A DNA stretch of 64,000 nt, taken from the NCBI GenBank assembly GCA_966185765.1, contig CBIFVZ010000004.1:62001-126000 (forward strand), written 5' to 3'. The notes below the pieces were generated by a model. The model saw only the letters and a program-made list of their open reading frames with translations. It was not told where the DNA came from and did no database searches. Position 1 is the first letter of the stretch. Each line of letters starts with the position of its first letter. Made by a program: the position numbers and the translations under genes. This stretch comes from CBIFVZ01 sp966185765 (GTDB lineage: Bacteria > Pseudomonadota > Gammaproteobacteria > Enterobacterales > Enterobacteriaceae). Shown here in pieces: positions 18,682 through 26,731 of this stretch.

Positions 18682-18832
18682 GAATTGTTATGCCTGTCTG
18701 TTGCTGATGTGCTGACCGTAGCCAGCATGAGAAATGGAAGTAACAGCCGTAAGTATAGCGGTCCGGCGTGAGGGGCAAAAGCCCTTAATTCATGCCATAA
18801 TGGCGCCATGTTTTCGCCGCCCGTTGCTCGCC

Positions 18833-20593
18833 ATGTCGTTTAGTCTACGTCCTTACCAGAAAGAAGCTGTTGAAGCCACGCTGAGCTACTTCCGTAAACG
18901 CCAGGAGCCGGCAGTGATTGTCCTGCCGACCGGTGCGGGAAAAAGCCTTGTGATTGCAGAGCTTGCGCGCCTTGCCCGTGGGCGGGTACTGGTGTTAGCG
19001 CACGTGAAAGAGCTGGTGGCGCAAAATCACGCCAAATACTGCGCGCTGGGGCTTGAGGCCGATATCTATGCCGCCGGGCTACAGCGTAAAGAGAGCCACG
19101 GCAAGGTGGTGTTTGGCAGCGTGCAGTCGGTAGCGCGTAATCCTGAACACTTTAGCGATGCCTTCTCGCTGCTGATAATCGACGAATGCCACCGCATTAG
19201 CGACGACGAAGACAGCCAGTATCAGCAAATATTGACGCATCTTAAACGCAGCAACCCGCAACTGAGACTGCTGGGGCTGACTGCTACCCCCTATCGCCTC
19301 GGCAAAGGCTGGATTTACCAGTTTCACTATCACGGCATGGTGCGTGGCGATGAAAATGCCCTGTTTCGTGACTGTATCTACGAGCTGCCGCTGCGCTACA
19401 TGATTAAAAATCACTGGCTGACGCCCCCGGAACGCCTGGATATGCCGGTGGTACAGTACGATTTTAGCCGCTTACAGGCGCGGGAAAATGGGCTGTTCAG
19501 CGAGGCGGATTTAAACCGCGAGCTTAAGCAGCAAAAGCGCATTACGCCGCATATTATCAGCCAGATTATTGAGTTTGCTGCCAAACGACGCGGCGTGATG
19601 ATCTTCGCGGCCACCGTCGAACACGCCCGTGAAGTAACCGGGCTACTGCCTGTAGGTGAAGCGGCGCTGATTACTGGCGAAACGCCTGCGACTGAGCGTG
19701 ACGCCCTGATTGAGGCGTTTAAACAGCAGCGCTATCGCTTTTTGGTTAACGTATCGGTACTCACGACCGGCTTTGACGCGCCGCATGTGGATTTAATCGC
19801 TATCCTGCGCCCTACGCAATCTGTGAGCCTTTATCAGCAAATCATTGGCCGCGGGCTACGGCTAGCCCCTGGCAAAGAAGACTGCCTGATTCTCGATTAT
19901 GCCGGTAACCCACACGATATTTACACACCGGAAGTCGGTAGCCCGCGCCACGCCCAGGGCAATGTGCCGGTACAGGTATTCTGTCCTTCCTGCGGATTTG
20001 CCAACATCTTCTGGGGCAAGACCACCGCCGACGGCACGCTCATCGAACACTATGGGCGTCGCTGTCAGGGCTGGTTTGAAGACGACGACGGCCATCGCGA
20101 GCAGTGCGATTACCGATTTCGCTTTAAAAACTGCCCCAACTGCAACGCAGAAAATGATATTGCCGCCCGCCGCTGCCATCAGTGTGACCAGGTACTGGTC
20201 GACCCGGACGATATGCTTAAAGCCGCACTCAAACTTAAAGACGCGCTGGTGCTGCGCTGTAGCGGCATGGCACTTGACCTGGGCTGCGATGAAAAAGGAC
20301 CGTGGCTAAAGGTAACGTATTACGATGAAGATGGCGCGGACGTCAGCGAACGTTTTCGCGCCCATACGCCCGCACAGCGCACCGCATTTGAACAACTGTT
20401 TATCCGCCCGCACAGCCGCGCGCCCGGTGTACCACTGCGCTGGATAACGCTGGACGATGTAATGGCCCAACAACAGGCGCTGCGCCATCCTGACTTTGTG
20501 GTCGCGCGTAAAAAGGGGGCATGGTGGCAGGTACGAGAAAAAGTATTCGACTATCAGGGCCGTTTTCGCCGTGCTAACGAGCTGCGTGGCTGA
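18833..20593 (+). CDS. radD: DNA repair helicase-like protein RadD (YejH)
   Basis: RadD is a superfamily 2 ATPase that works with RecA and SSB in repair and accelerates strand exchange. Domain 1 has GAGKS (residues 34-38), DECH, and the TAT motif LLGLTATPYRLG. Domain 2 has the SF2 motif VI QIIGRGLRLAPG. A C-terminal zinc region has CPSCGF, GRRCQGW, and CPNCNAENDIAARRCHQC. The frame is open back to 18734, but the ATG at 18833 (MSFSLRPYQKEAV) gives the E. coli start and exactly 586 residues. Confidence 0.95.
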   Translation: MSFSLRPYQKEAVEATLSYFRKRQEPAVIVLPTGAGKSLVIAELARLARGRVLVLAHVKELVAQNHAKYCALGLEADIYAAGLQRKESHGKVVFGSVQSVARNPEHFSDAFSLLIIDECHRISDDEDSQYQQILTHLKRSNPQLRLLGLTATPYRLGKGWIYQFHYHGMVRGDENALFRDCIYELPLRYMIKNHWLTPPERLDMPVVQYDFSRLQARENGLFSEADLNRELKQQKRITPHIISQIIEFAAKRRGVMIFAATVEHAREVTGLLPVGEAALITGETPATERDALIEAFKQQRYRFLVNVSVLTTGFDAPHVDLIAILRPTQSVSLYQQIIGRGLRLAPGKEDCLILDYAGNPHDIYTPEVGSPRHAQGNVPVQVFCPSCGFANIFWGKTTADGTLIEHYGRRCQGWFEDDDGHREQCDYRFRFKNCPNCNAENDIAARRCHQCDQVLVDPDDMLKAALKLKDALVLRCSGMALDLGCDEKGPWLKVTYYDEDGADVSERFRAHTPAQRTAFEQLFIRPHSRAPGVPLRWITLDDVMAQQQALRHPDFVVARKKGAWWQVREKVFDYQGRFRRANELRG

Positions 20594-20684
20594 AGACATC
20601 TCGCAAAAAATCATCCTGCCACTTTGCAACGCCCGGGCCTGCCGGTAGCATCACGTTAAAAATGTGTTTATTTAAGGAAATAGC

Positions 20685-21137
20685 ATGACAGTCGTCATAC
20701 GTGAAGCCACACCCACTGATGAAGCATCATGGCGCCGGTTATGGCAGGGATACACCTCGTTTTATGAATGCGAGCTTGACGACACCATTACCGCACATAC
20801 CTGGCAACGCATTCTGGCACCTGACGCACCGCTACTTTGCTTTGTTGCTCAATGGGATGGCGAAGTGGTGGGCTTTGCGCTCTGTGTACTGCATGACGGT
20901 ACCTGGACCACCGCCCCCGTCTGTTACCTTGAAGATCTGTTTGTTGACGAACGCGCACGTGGGCATGGCGCAGGTAAAGCACTGATTGAAGCCCTGCGCG
21001 AACACGGCACAAAGAAAGGCTGGGCCAAAGTGTACTGGATGACCCGCGAGCATAACCGTACCGCGCGTCAGCTTTACGACAAGCTCGGTCATGTGGATGA
21101 CTTTGTGCGCTACACCATGCCGATTCAGCCCCGTTAA
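20685..21137 (+). CDS. GNAT-family N-acetyltransferase
   Basis: A 150-residue stand-alone GNAT domain of unknown substrate. Motif A, which binds acetyl-CoA, reads LEDLFVDERARGHGAGKAL (about residues 83-101, R-x-x-G-x-G/A form). Motif B follows in VYWMTREHNRTARQLYDKLG, where NRTARQLYDKLG is the usual C-terminal helix. AAGGAA lies 5-10 bases before the ATG. It is not present between radD and rplY in E. coli K-12 and begins an accessory block. Substrate could be a small amine, peptide or antibiotic; sequence does not tell. Confidence 0.9.
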   Translation: MTVVIREATPTDEASWRRLWQGYTSFYECELDDTITAHTWQRILAPDAPLLCFVAQWDGEVVGFALCVLHDGTWTTAPVCYLEDLFVDERARGHGAGKALIEALREHGTKKGWAKVYWMTREHNRTARQLYDKLGHVDDFVRYTMPIQPR

Positions 21138-21419
21138 GCCAGAAAGCTGGGGCTGACTGCCAGGGCCGCACGACATAACAGGCACCACGGCATTCATTGC
21201 CCATTTATACCGCACTGTCAGTCCCCGGCGGGAGCCTGAATCTGCCCGGCGGTTCTTCAAACCGCGTTTTCCAGAACGCGCTATGACACAACCTTATCCC
21301 TACGCAGACGTTATTTGCTGAATTCTCTCGTGGCATTGCCGTGCTCCAGAGCATGCGCGGCCAGTCTGTGCCTGCTGTGCTATACCTTTATCGCTAATCA
21401 CAACGCAAGGAGCCCTGGT

Positions 21420-21932
21420 ATGCCTGACGTTTTCAGCCCTGATGATGACCTGCCACCTACCCATGCGTTAACCCACACGCTCAGACTACAGCTCACGGCG
21501 CGACGCTTAAGGTTGACGGTTGCCGAATCCTGCACCGGAGGAAAACTTATCAACGCACTGTGTGCAGAGGAAAACACGCCTGAGTTTTTTGGCATTGGTT
21601 ATGTCACTTTTACGGATACCGCGAAGGTAAAAGTGCTGGGGGTTAAACCCAGCACCCTTGAGCGCGACACCGCTGTCAGTGAAGCCACTGCGCGAGAAAT
21701 GGCTGACGGCGCACGCCAGCGTTCAGGTGAAGACATCGCTATCGCCATTACCGGCTACGGCGGCCCGCAGGGTGGAGAAGACGGCACGCCCGCAGGTACG
21801 GTGTGGTTTGCCTGGAGTTTTGCCGACAGGACAGAGACCAGCGTGGTGCGTTTTAACGGCGAATGCGAAGCGGTAATAAACCAGGCCGTGCGCTATGCGC
21901 TGGCAGGGTTGATTGCCCGTTTATGTGATTAA
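21420..21932 (+). CDS. ydeJ: CinA C-terminal (PncC-like) amidase family protein, YdeJ type
   Basis: A 170-residue member of the CinA C-terminal domain family, whose best-known member PncC deamidates nicotinamide mononucleotide. Key motifs are AESCTGGK (with the catalytic Ser), GYVTFTDTAKVKVLGV, and AITGYGGPQGGEDGTPAGTVWFAW. The GYGGP replaces the GIAGP of PncC, as in E. coli YdeJ, which has no reported amidase activity. The open frame begins at 21315, but the ATG at 21420 has AAGGAG seven bases upstream and gives the family length. In K-12 ydeJ is elsewhere on the chromosome. Confidence 0.85.
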   Translation: MPDVFSPDDDLPPTHALTHTLRLQLTARRLRLTVAESCTGGKLINALCAEENTPEFFGIGYVTFTDTAKVKVLGVKPSTLERDTAVSEATAREMADGARQRSGEDIAIAITGYGGPQGGEDGTPAGTVWFAWSFADRTETSVVRFNGECEAVINQAVRYALAGLIARLCD

Positions 21933-22149
21933 GCCCTGTCGTCGGGTGCTCGCTGGCACCCCGATTGCAAATCACCAGATGCTCTTAACGCCTTGTCGAC
22001 GCCCCACTTACTGACACCCCGCAAACCCTGCCCCCTGAAGAGGTCGAAAAACAACGTCATCATCTTGTGCTGCCTTCTGCTTTGACAATCGCATCAAAAT
22101 TTCCACTCTTTTCAATTATTTTTTTGTGCATGATTGCGTAGCCCCCCTC

Positions 22150-22196
22150 AGCCATACAAACTGTATGGCTTTACAATTGGGTCATGGCTTCGCCAT
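22150..22196 (+). promoter_or_regulatory. Two tandem small hairpins upstream of the yedE-like pseudogene
   Basis: AGCCATAC (22150-22157) pairs with GTATGGCT (22163-22170), and ATGGC with GCCAT at 22184-22196. They lie just upstream of the ATG at 22215. They could be a leader structure or an old attenuator for the sulfur-uptake pair. Short stems like these arise often by chance, so the call is weak. Confidence 0.3.
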
Positions 22197-22214
22197 AAAA
22201 AAGAGGTGTTCCTT

Positions 22215-22869
22215 ATGACAGGTCTGTTTTTGGGCTTCCTTCCTGGTTTTATCATGCAGCGCGGACGCTTCTGTATGGCCGGAGGTTTGCGCGATCTTTA
22301 CCTTTTTCGCGACGGACGTATGTCCATCGCTATACTCATCATTATCACCCTGCAAAGTATTGGCTTGTTTGCCTTCATCTCGCTGGGCTGGGCGCAGTTG
22401 CCGGGCGGCGATTTTCGTTGGTTAGCAACGATAGTGGGTAGTATTACGTTTGGTACTGGCATGGCCGTCAAGCCTGGCATCCGGTCGCGTTGGTGGCCCT
22501 GGCATCAGCGGCCCCAACGCACAGCTTTTCGCTCTGCTGGCCGAGGGGAAAACAGGCTTTTTTGGCTGAGCAGGCTATCTGCTTATCGGTATTTTTGCAG
22601 GTGCCTTCATTGCGGCCTGGGGCAGCCGCGAGCTGCGCTTTCGTTACCCGGGCCTGACAGTAATGGCAAAAAGCCTGACAGGCGGGTTGTTGATGGGTAT
22701 CGGCAGCGGGCTTGCCGGTGGCTGTATGCCTGGCAATACCGTAGTCAACACGGCGGGGTTTTCCTGGCAGGCCTGGCTGTTTATCCCCTGCATCCTTTTT
22801 GGCAGCTGTCTGGTCAGCTACTTCACCCTTATGCGCCCCTACCACTCCGTCAACCTGAAAGGATTATAA
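22215..22869 (+). pseudogene. Broken YeeE/YedE-family sulfur-compound permease
   Basis: The N-terminal 85 or so residues from the ATG at 22215 (MTGLFLGFLPGFIMQRGRF, then FCMAGGLRDLYLF) are a good YeeE/YedE membrane start. After SITFGTGMAV, near 22465, the frame becomes nonsense. Family-like sequence resumes in the +1 frame (GPNAQLFALLAEGKTGFFG), is cut by TGA at 22567-22569, and continues as AGYLLIGIFAGAFIAAWG, then GIGSGLAGGCMPGN to the stop at 22869. Both halves together make only about 200 residues, whereas the family usually has 330-400, so a central deletion is likely too. The protein would have moved thiosulfate or related sulfur compounds. Confidence 0.85.
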
Positions 22870-22874
22870 GCACA

Positions 22875-23102
22875 ATGAAAACGATAAAACTCGACACTAC
22901 GGGTAAACTTTGCCCTTTCCCGCTGCTGGAAGCGAAAAAAGAAATTGCTGCACTACACTCGGACGATGTGATGATTATTGAATACGACTGTGCACAGGCA
23001 ACCGAAAACTTGCCGCGCTGGACAGTTGAGGAAGGCCACAGTGTGGTCGATTTTGAACAATCCGGCACCGCACGCTGGCAAATCAGTATTCAGAAAGGGT
23101 AA
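22875..23102 (+). CDS. TusA/YedF-like sulfur-carrier protein
   Basis: A 75-residue TusA-family protein. The conserved persulfide-carrying Cys sits in the N-terminal CPFPLLEAKKEI motif (about Cys13). A second Cys lies in YDCAQATENLPRW, the position where YedF-type proteins have DCPQ. These proteins accept sulfur delivered by the YeeE/YedE permease or by sulfurtransferases. The frame is joined to upstream open sequence, but the ATG at 22875 begins the domain. It starts five bases after the permease remnant and was probably its partner. The gene itself looks intact. Confidence 0.85.
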   Translation: MKTIKLDTTGKLCPFPLLEAKKEIAALHSDDVMIIEYDCAQATENLPRWTVEEGHSVVDFEQSGTARWQISIQKG

Positions 23103-23111
23103 CCCATACCT

Positions 23112-23143
23112 GCGGCTGCGGCTCAATACCGGGCCGCAGCCGC
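23112..23143 (+). terminator. GC-rich hairpin after the TusA-like gene
   Basis: A perfect 11-bp stem, GCGGCTGCGGC (23112-23122) and GCCGCAGCCGC (23133-23143), starts ten bases after the stop. No T-run follows, so it could be a factor-assisted terminator or a 3'-stabilising structure. Confidence 0.6.
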
Positions 23144-23308
23144 CTGTACGCAGACACAGTGACAAAACGCAACGCCGTCAGTATGGCTGGAGATACGCCA
23201 CGCTGAACCTTTTGGCTGCGGCCATTACAGACCCGAATAAGACCTGACGCAATACGGCAGGGTATGAGGCATCACATCAATGACCAACAGCCGCACTGCC
23301 CGGTATTT

Positions 23309-23512
23309 TCAGGCGATACGTGATTTTTTCAATGAAAAATGTGTGTGTTGGGGTGCAGGTGCTTTAGGTGGGATAAACGTATTACAGAATGGGCAAAGCA
23401 GCATTTTCTGTTTATTCACCCGACTGGCGCTGTGCTCAGAAACTCGGGTACATTTTGGGCAGGTCATTCCTACCAGAAACGGGCCTTGATGCGTCTTTTT
23501 TTTGTTTTGCAT
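23309..23512 (-). CDS. Small zinc-ribbon-like protein (two CxxC motifs)
   Basis: A 67-residue protein I do not recognise. It has CPKC at residues 18-21 and CPFC at 40-43, spaced as in a four-cysteine zinc ribbon, with a basic N-terminus (MQNKKKTHQG) and a basic tail. The ATG at 23512 has AAGGA six bases upstream, a good ribosome site, which favours a real gene. It is divergent from the cold-shock gene at 23845 and may share its control region. Its cysteine layout resembles the protein at 24062-24259, so a nucleic-acid role is possible but unproven. Confidence 0.6.
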   Translation of the reverse strand: MQNKKKTHQGPFLVGMTCPKCTRVSEHSASRVNKQKMLLCPFCNTFIPPKAPAPQHTHFSLKKSRIA

Positions 23513-23844
23513 AAGCAGTCCTTATCTCTATAAAATCACAGGCAGGGTACAGGTTAATTTGCCGAATAGCTCGCGTTATTTTTTTTTCAATGGTTTGTCA
23601 GGTCAACGCATCCTTACGCAAAGAAAATAATTTTGCTTGCATTACCTGTTTTTATATGCGTAACTGTTAACTCAGGTCTGATTAGAACATCAATAAAACG
23701 CATCTGATTAAGTCGTCCTCATCTCTGTCGAGTCTTTTCATTAATTCTCCCGCTTTTGAGTCACCTCTTCTTTCGTCACGCAGCACATTGATCGCTTTAT
23801 AAGACTATTTACATTATGTATTACAATTAAAAAGGTTTAAAAAT
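23513..23844. promoter_or_regulatory. Control region and probable long leader of the cold-shock gene
   Basis: About 330 AT-rich bases between two divergent small genes. CspA-family mRNAs usually have long 5' leaders, and the position and base composition fit that. I could not identify a clear copy of the E. coli cold box or an unambiguous promoter. AAAAAGG lies about nine bases before the csp ATG. Confidence 0.4.
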
Positions 23845-24057
23845 ATGTCTGATAAAATCATCGGTACAGTAAAATGGTTTAACGAAAGCAAAGGCTTTGG
23901 CTTTATTGCACCGCAGGACGGCAGTGCCGACGTGTTTGTGCACTACTCTGCCATTCAGAGCAACAGCTTTCGTACTCTGGCTGAAGGCCAACGAGTCGAG
24001 TTTTCAACCCAGGCCGGGCAAAAAGGCCCATCAGCCGTTAATGTGGTAGCCCTGTAA
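23845..24057 (+). CDS. CspA-family cold-shock protein
   Basis: A 70-residue single cold-shock domain that should bind single-stranded RNA or DNA and act as an RNA chaperone. RNP1 is KGFGFI (in NESKGFGFIAPQ) and RNP2 is VFVHYSAI. Both are complete, though RNP2 has Tyr where CspA has Phe (VFVHFSAI). It resembles the CspA/CspB/CspG group more than CspD or CspH. It is followed after four bases by a YmcF-like gene, a pairing also seen beside E. coli cold-inducible csp genes. Which paralogue it is cannot be fixed here. Confidence 0.93.
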   Translation: MSDKIIGTVKWFNESKGFGFIAPQDGSADVFVHYSAIQSNSFRTLAEGQRVEFSTQAGQKGPSAVNVVAL

Positions 24058-24061
24058 CACT

Positions 24062-24259
24062 ATGACTAATAACAATAACCTGCATTTTCAATGCCCACGC
24101 TGCCACGGTTCGCAATACCGGACTTCGGCTTTTGATGTTTCTGAGAGTAATCCCTTCGGCGCAAAATGTATTTTTTGTAAATCGAATATGATTGCAGGTC
24201 AGATGGTATTTCAACATAACGGCAGTATGAATATTACGTCAGCGCAACGCGTCTGCTAA
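24062..24259 (+). CDS. YmcF/YnfQ-like small cold-shock-associated protein
   Basis: A 65-residue protein with paired cysteine motifs CPRC (residues 11-14) and CIFC (36-39), probably a zinc ribbon. The stretch HGSQYRTSAFDV and AKCIFCKSNMI resembles the small E. coli proteins YmcF and YnfQ, which lie next to cspG and cspI and appear in the cold. I make this match from memory. It lies four bases after the csp stop and has no strong ribosome site of its own, so translation is probably coupled. The C-terminal third is not conserved and ends in an extra Cys. Confidence 0.72.
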   Translation: MTNNNNLHFQCPRCHGSQYRTSAFDVSESNPFGAKCIFCKSNMIAGQMVFQHNGSMNITSAQRVC

Positions 24260-24322
24260 TAAATCGGACACATGCCGCTTGACGGCATCCAGGCCTGATC
24301 GTTAATTAACAGTGAGATTACG

Positions 24323-24550
24323 ATGAAAAAAGTTATGGTATTTTTTAACGCCACGCCTGCGACCGTAAGAACCGTTTCCGATGATGCCACTACCGTACAG
24401 GCGCATTATCCCAACGGTGAAATGCTGGAAATGAAAATAATGATTGCCAGGATACCGTCTCTGACTGGCGATCATCAGGAATTTTATGTTGCAGCCGATC
24501 GGGATATTTCGCAAGATAATATTCACAGTGCTTTGGCTGTATTGCACTGA
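24323..24550 (+). CDS. Hypothetical protein downstream of the cold-shock pair
   Basis: A 75-residue protein (MKKVMVFFNATPATVRTVSD) that I do not recognise. It has no signal peptide, membrane segment or cysteine. Predicted as a mix of strands and one C-terminal helix. GTGAG lies about seven bases before the ATG. It is 63 bases after the YmcF-like gene, with only a 6-bp hairpin (24272-24288) between, and is followed at once by a terminator hairpin, so it may be the third gene of a cold-shock operon. Confidence 0.6.
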   Translation: MKKVMVFFNATPATVRTVSDDATTVQAHYPNGEMLEMKIMIARIPSLTGDHQEFYVAADRDISQDNIHSALAVLH

Positions 24551-24551
24551 C

Positions 24552-24580
24552 AGCAAGTGTCGGTTCCCCGCACTTGCTTT
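24552..24580 (+). terminator. Terminator after the cold-shock cluster
   Basis: AGCAAGTG (24552-24559) pairs with CACTTGCT (24571-24578), followed by TTCTT. It starts one base after the stop of the hypothetical gene and closes the cluster. Confidence 0.65.
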
Positions 24581-24733
24581 CTTGCTTCGCTAACAGCCGC
24601 TACTTCAGCATTTATTCCTGTACCTGCCTGGTTTGCCCCTGCACGTTTTACAATTCACGCAGTAAAGTCCTTCTCTTGCGCCCTGTTCGCACGGTTGCTG
24701 GCCCGTTTGCACATGACACCACAGCGGTTTCCA

Positions 24734-24846
24734 TTGCCGTTGCTGCCGGTTACGGCTATAATGCCGCCCGCTCTGCATCCGCAGAGCAGAATCTTTGCCT
24801 GCTGCTGGGTCGCCTGTAGCAGGCCGTTTATTAAAGAGAGAAGTCC
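24734..24846 (+). promoter_or_regulatory. rplY promoter and structured mRNA leader
   Basis: A near-consensus sigma-70 promoter has TTGCCG (24734-24739), a 17-base spacer and TATAAT (24757-24762). The leader then forms two hairpins: GCTCTGC/GCAGAGC at 24770-24787 and GCCTGCT/AGCAGGC at 24797-24824, followed by AAAGAGAG before the ATG. In E. coli L25 represses its own translation through a 5S-rRNA-like leader fold; these two hairpins are the likely counterpart. Confidence 0.8.
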
Positions 24847-25131
24847 ATGTTTACTTTTAATGCAGAAGTACGTAAAGAGCAGGGTAAGGGTGCGAGCCGC
24901 CGCCTGCGCGCAGCTAACAAGTTCCCGGCAATCATCTACGGCGGCAACGCTGAGCCGGTAGCGATTGAGCTGAACCACGACGCGATCATCAACGTTCAGA
25001 AAGAAGATTCTTTCTACGCTGAAGTGCTGACCATCAACGTTGCTGGTAAAGAAGAGAAAGTGAAAGTCCAGGCTGTTCAGCGTCACCCGTTCAAGCCGAA
25101 AGTGACTCACATCGACTTCATTCGCGCGTAA
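24847..25131 (+). CDS. rplY: 50S ribosomal protein L25
   Basis: L25 binds the loop E region of 5S rRNA in the large subunit. The 94-residue protein has the short single-domain form of gamma-proteobacteria, without the C-terminal Ctc extension. MFTFNAEVRKEQGKGASRRLR and the C-terminal RHPFKPKVTHIDFIRA are nearly the same as in E. coli. It is a single-gene unit with its own strong promoter, an autoregulatory-type leader and a good terminator at 25149-25178. Confidence 0.98.
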   Translation: MFTFNAEVRKEQGKGASRRLRAANKFPAIIYGGNAEPVAIELNHDAIINVQKEDSFYAEVLTINVAGKEEKVKVQAVQRHPFKPKVTHIDFIRA

Positions 25132-25148
25132 TCGCAGCATCGTCGAAT

Positions 25149-25178
25149 AAAAAACGCCGCATAATGCGGCGTTTTTTT
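25149..25178. terminator. Intrinsic terminator after rplY
   Basis: An A-run, the stem ACGCCGCAT/ATGCGGCGT and a run of seven T. The flanking A and T runs make it usable in both directions, serving rplY and the convergent yejK. Confidence 0.92.
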
Positions 25179-25215
25179 ATGGGCAAAGCCTCGTGTGGTC
25201 TGAGCCGGACACAGA

Positions 25216-26226
25216 TTAACGATTTCCGCCTGAAGTGCGACGCTGTAGCTGGTCGCGCAGATTCGGCGGCGTACCTTTAATGGTCAGCGTATCCGTCGCC
25301 GGATCCCAGAAAATGCGCTCGCCAAGCAACATGGCATCAAAATTGATAGTTAAGCCCCCCCCACTGCCCGCATATTTCGTCAGCTGGCGTAGCGTGCTTC
25401 TGTCAGCCGGGAAGCTCTCTTCCAGCTCATAACCCTGTGCCGCCGTGAATTCCTGGAAACTTTGCTCACCAAAGCTTGGTAACTCTTTTGACAGAGAAGA
25501 CAGCTCAATTTCTTCGCCTGCCTGTAGCTGCTCACTGCAATAACTGTAAACCTGCTGGCGCACGTTCTGGCGCTCATGCTTATCAAGCTGTGCCTCTGCC
25601 GTGAAGTCATCAACCGCCTGCAATAATCCACGGTTCTGCGCTTTGGTATCCAGCCCTTCGCTCGCACCGAGGAAATCCATAAAGAAATCGGCCACCTTGC
25701 GCCCAACACGGCCTTTAAGGAACGTCAGATAGCGAGTGGAACTCGGATTGGTTTCCCATTCGGTTAAATCGATACGCGCCACAATATCTGCATGATTGAT
25801 GTCCAGATAGTGGATAGCGCTGATATCCAGCTGTTCGTTAACACGCATACTGCTGAGGTTATTGAGCACGGCTACCAGCAGATACTCCACTGCCAGATAA
25901 CGATAATGGCAAAACAGCACTACGCCGCCCTCGGCAAACGGGTACTTTGCCAGCTCGTCACGCAACCGCCCCGTCGCCGCACGGCTAAAGCCAAGAAAGT
26001 CTTCTTCACCTTTACGGCACAGGCGCAACGCCTGAGCAAGCTCGCTCTCTTCGTTAAACAGACCATAGGCTTTGCTTTTGGCGCTGTAGACGCGATGCAA
26101 TTCTGCCATCATATCTTCAACCGCCTGACCGGGCTGTAGCAGCGAGTCGCGCAGTATCAGCTCGAGCGTTTGCTCATCGCGTTTGATTAACTGGTGTAAG
26201 GCTATCTGGTCGATATCCAGACTCAT
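25216..26226 (-). CDS. yejK: Nucleoid-associated protein YejK (NdpA)
   Basis: YejK is a nucleoid protein reported to interact with topoisomerase IV and gyrase. The open frame extends to 26613, but the ATG at 26226 (MSLDIDQIALHQLIKRDEQ) matches the family and gives 336 residues, against 335 in E. coli; GGAG lies upstream. Recognisable stretches are HADIVARIDLTEWETNPSS and FFMDFLGASEGLDTKAQNRGL. It is divergent from yejL, with about 260 bases of shared control region. Confidence 0.94.
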   Translation of the reverse strand: MSLDIDQIALHQLIKRDEQTLELILRDSLLQPGQAVEDMMAELHRVYSAKSKAYGLFNEESELAQALRLCRKGEEDFLGFSRAATGRLRDELAKYPFAEGGVVLFCHYRYLAVEYLLVAVLNNLSSMRVNEQLDISAIHYLDINHADIVARIDLTEWETNPSSTRYLTFLKGRVGRKVADFFMDFLGASEGLDTKAQNRGLLQAVDDFTAEAQLDKHERQNVRQQVYSYCSEQLQAGEEIELSSLSKELPSFGEQSFQEFTAAQGYELEESFPADRSTLRQLTKYAGSGGGLTINFDAMLLGERIFWDPATDTLTIKGTPPNLRDQLQRRTSGGNR

Positions 26227-26484
26227 GATAAACTCTCCTTTTAGATTGCCCGCTATTATACATAAGTCCCGCGGCCAATCATCGTCGTTAAAAACGGCTA
26301 AGAGCAGACCCGGCAACGCCAGACGGCACGTTACGCTATAGCGACACGTTTTTTTCATGCCATCATTCAGACCTGAAAGCCAGTGTGACATCGACCTGGG
26401 GCAGCAGGAATGATAAAAATGCAGAAAAACAACGTCTGCTACGGTAAGATATCGCCCTTTCATGAAACTAAGTGATAGCTTTTT

Positions 26485-26712
26485 ATGCCGCAAACATCCC
26501 GCTACAGTGACGAACGCGTTGAAGCCTTGCTGACAGAGCTGGTTGAAGTCCTGGAAAAACACAAGGCACCGACCGATCTTTCTCTGATGGTACTGGGCAA
26601 TATGGTCACCCATTTACTCAATGCCAACGTTTCTGCACCACAGCGCCAGCTACTGGCCCGCTCTTTTGCCGATGCCCTGCTGGCCTCTGTCGGCGATGAG
26701 TCCGCGCACTAA
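26485..26712 (+). CDS. yejL: UPF0352 protein YejL
   Basis: A 75-residue, mainly helical cytoplasmic protein of unknown function, found next to yejM across enterobacteria. MPQTSRYSDERVEALLTELV and APTDLSLMVLGNMVTHLLN are the conserved core. It is 19 bases upstream of yejM and probably in the same operon. Length equals that of E. coli YejL (75). Confidence 0.93.
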   Translation: MPQTSRYSDERVEALLTELVEVLEKHKAPTDLSLMVLGNMVTHLLNANVSAPQRQLLARSFADALLASVGDESAH

Positions 26713-26731
26713 GGAATAATAGTAACGAGCT

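Noticed and set aside
22567..22569. TGA in the permease remnant read as selenocysteine
   Set aside because: The context suggests Trp rather than Cys, no SECIS hairpin was seen, and the gene is already out of frame upstream.
22134..23102. One 322-residue protein joining a membrane start to a TusA-like domain
   Set aside because: The middle third is out-of-frame sequence of the permease; the apparent fusion results from the frameshift, and the TusA-like part has its own ATG.
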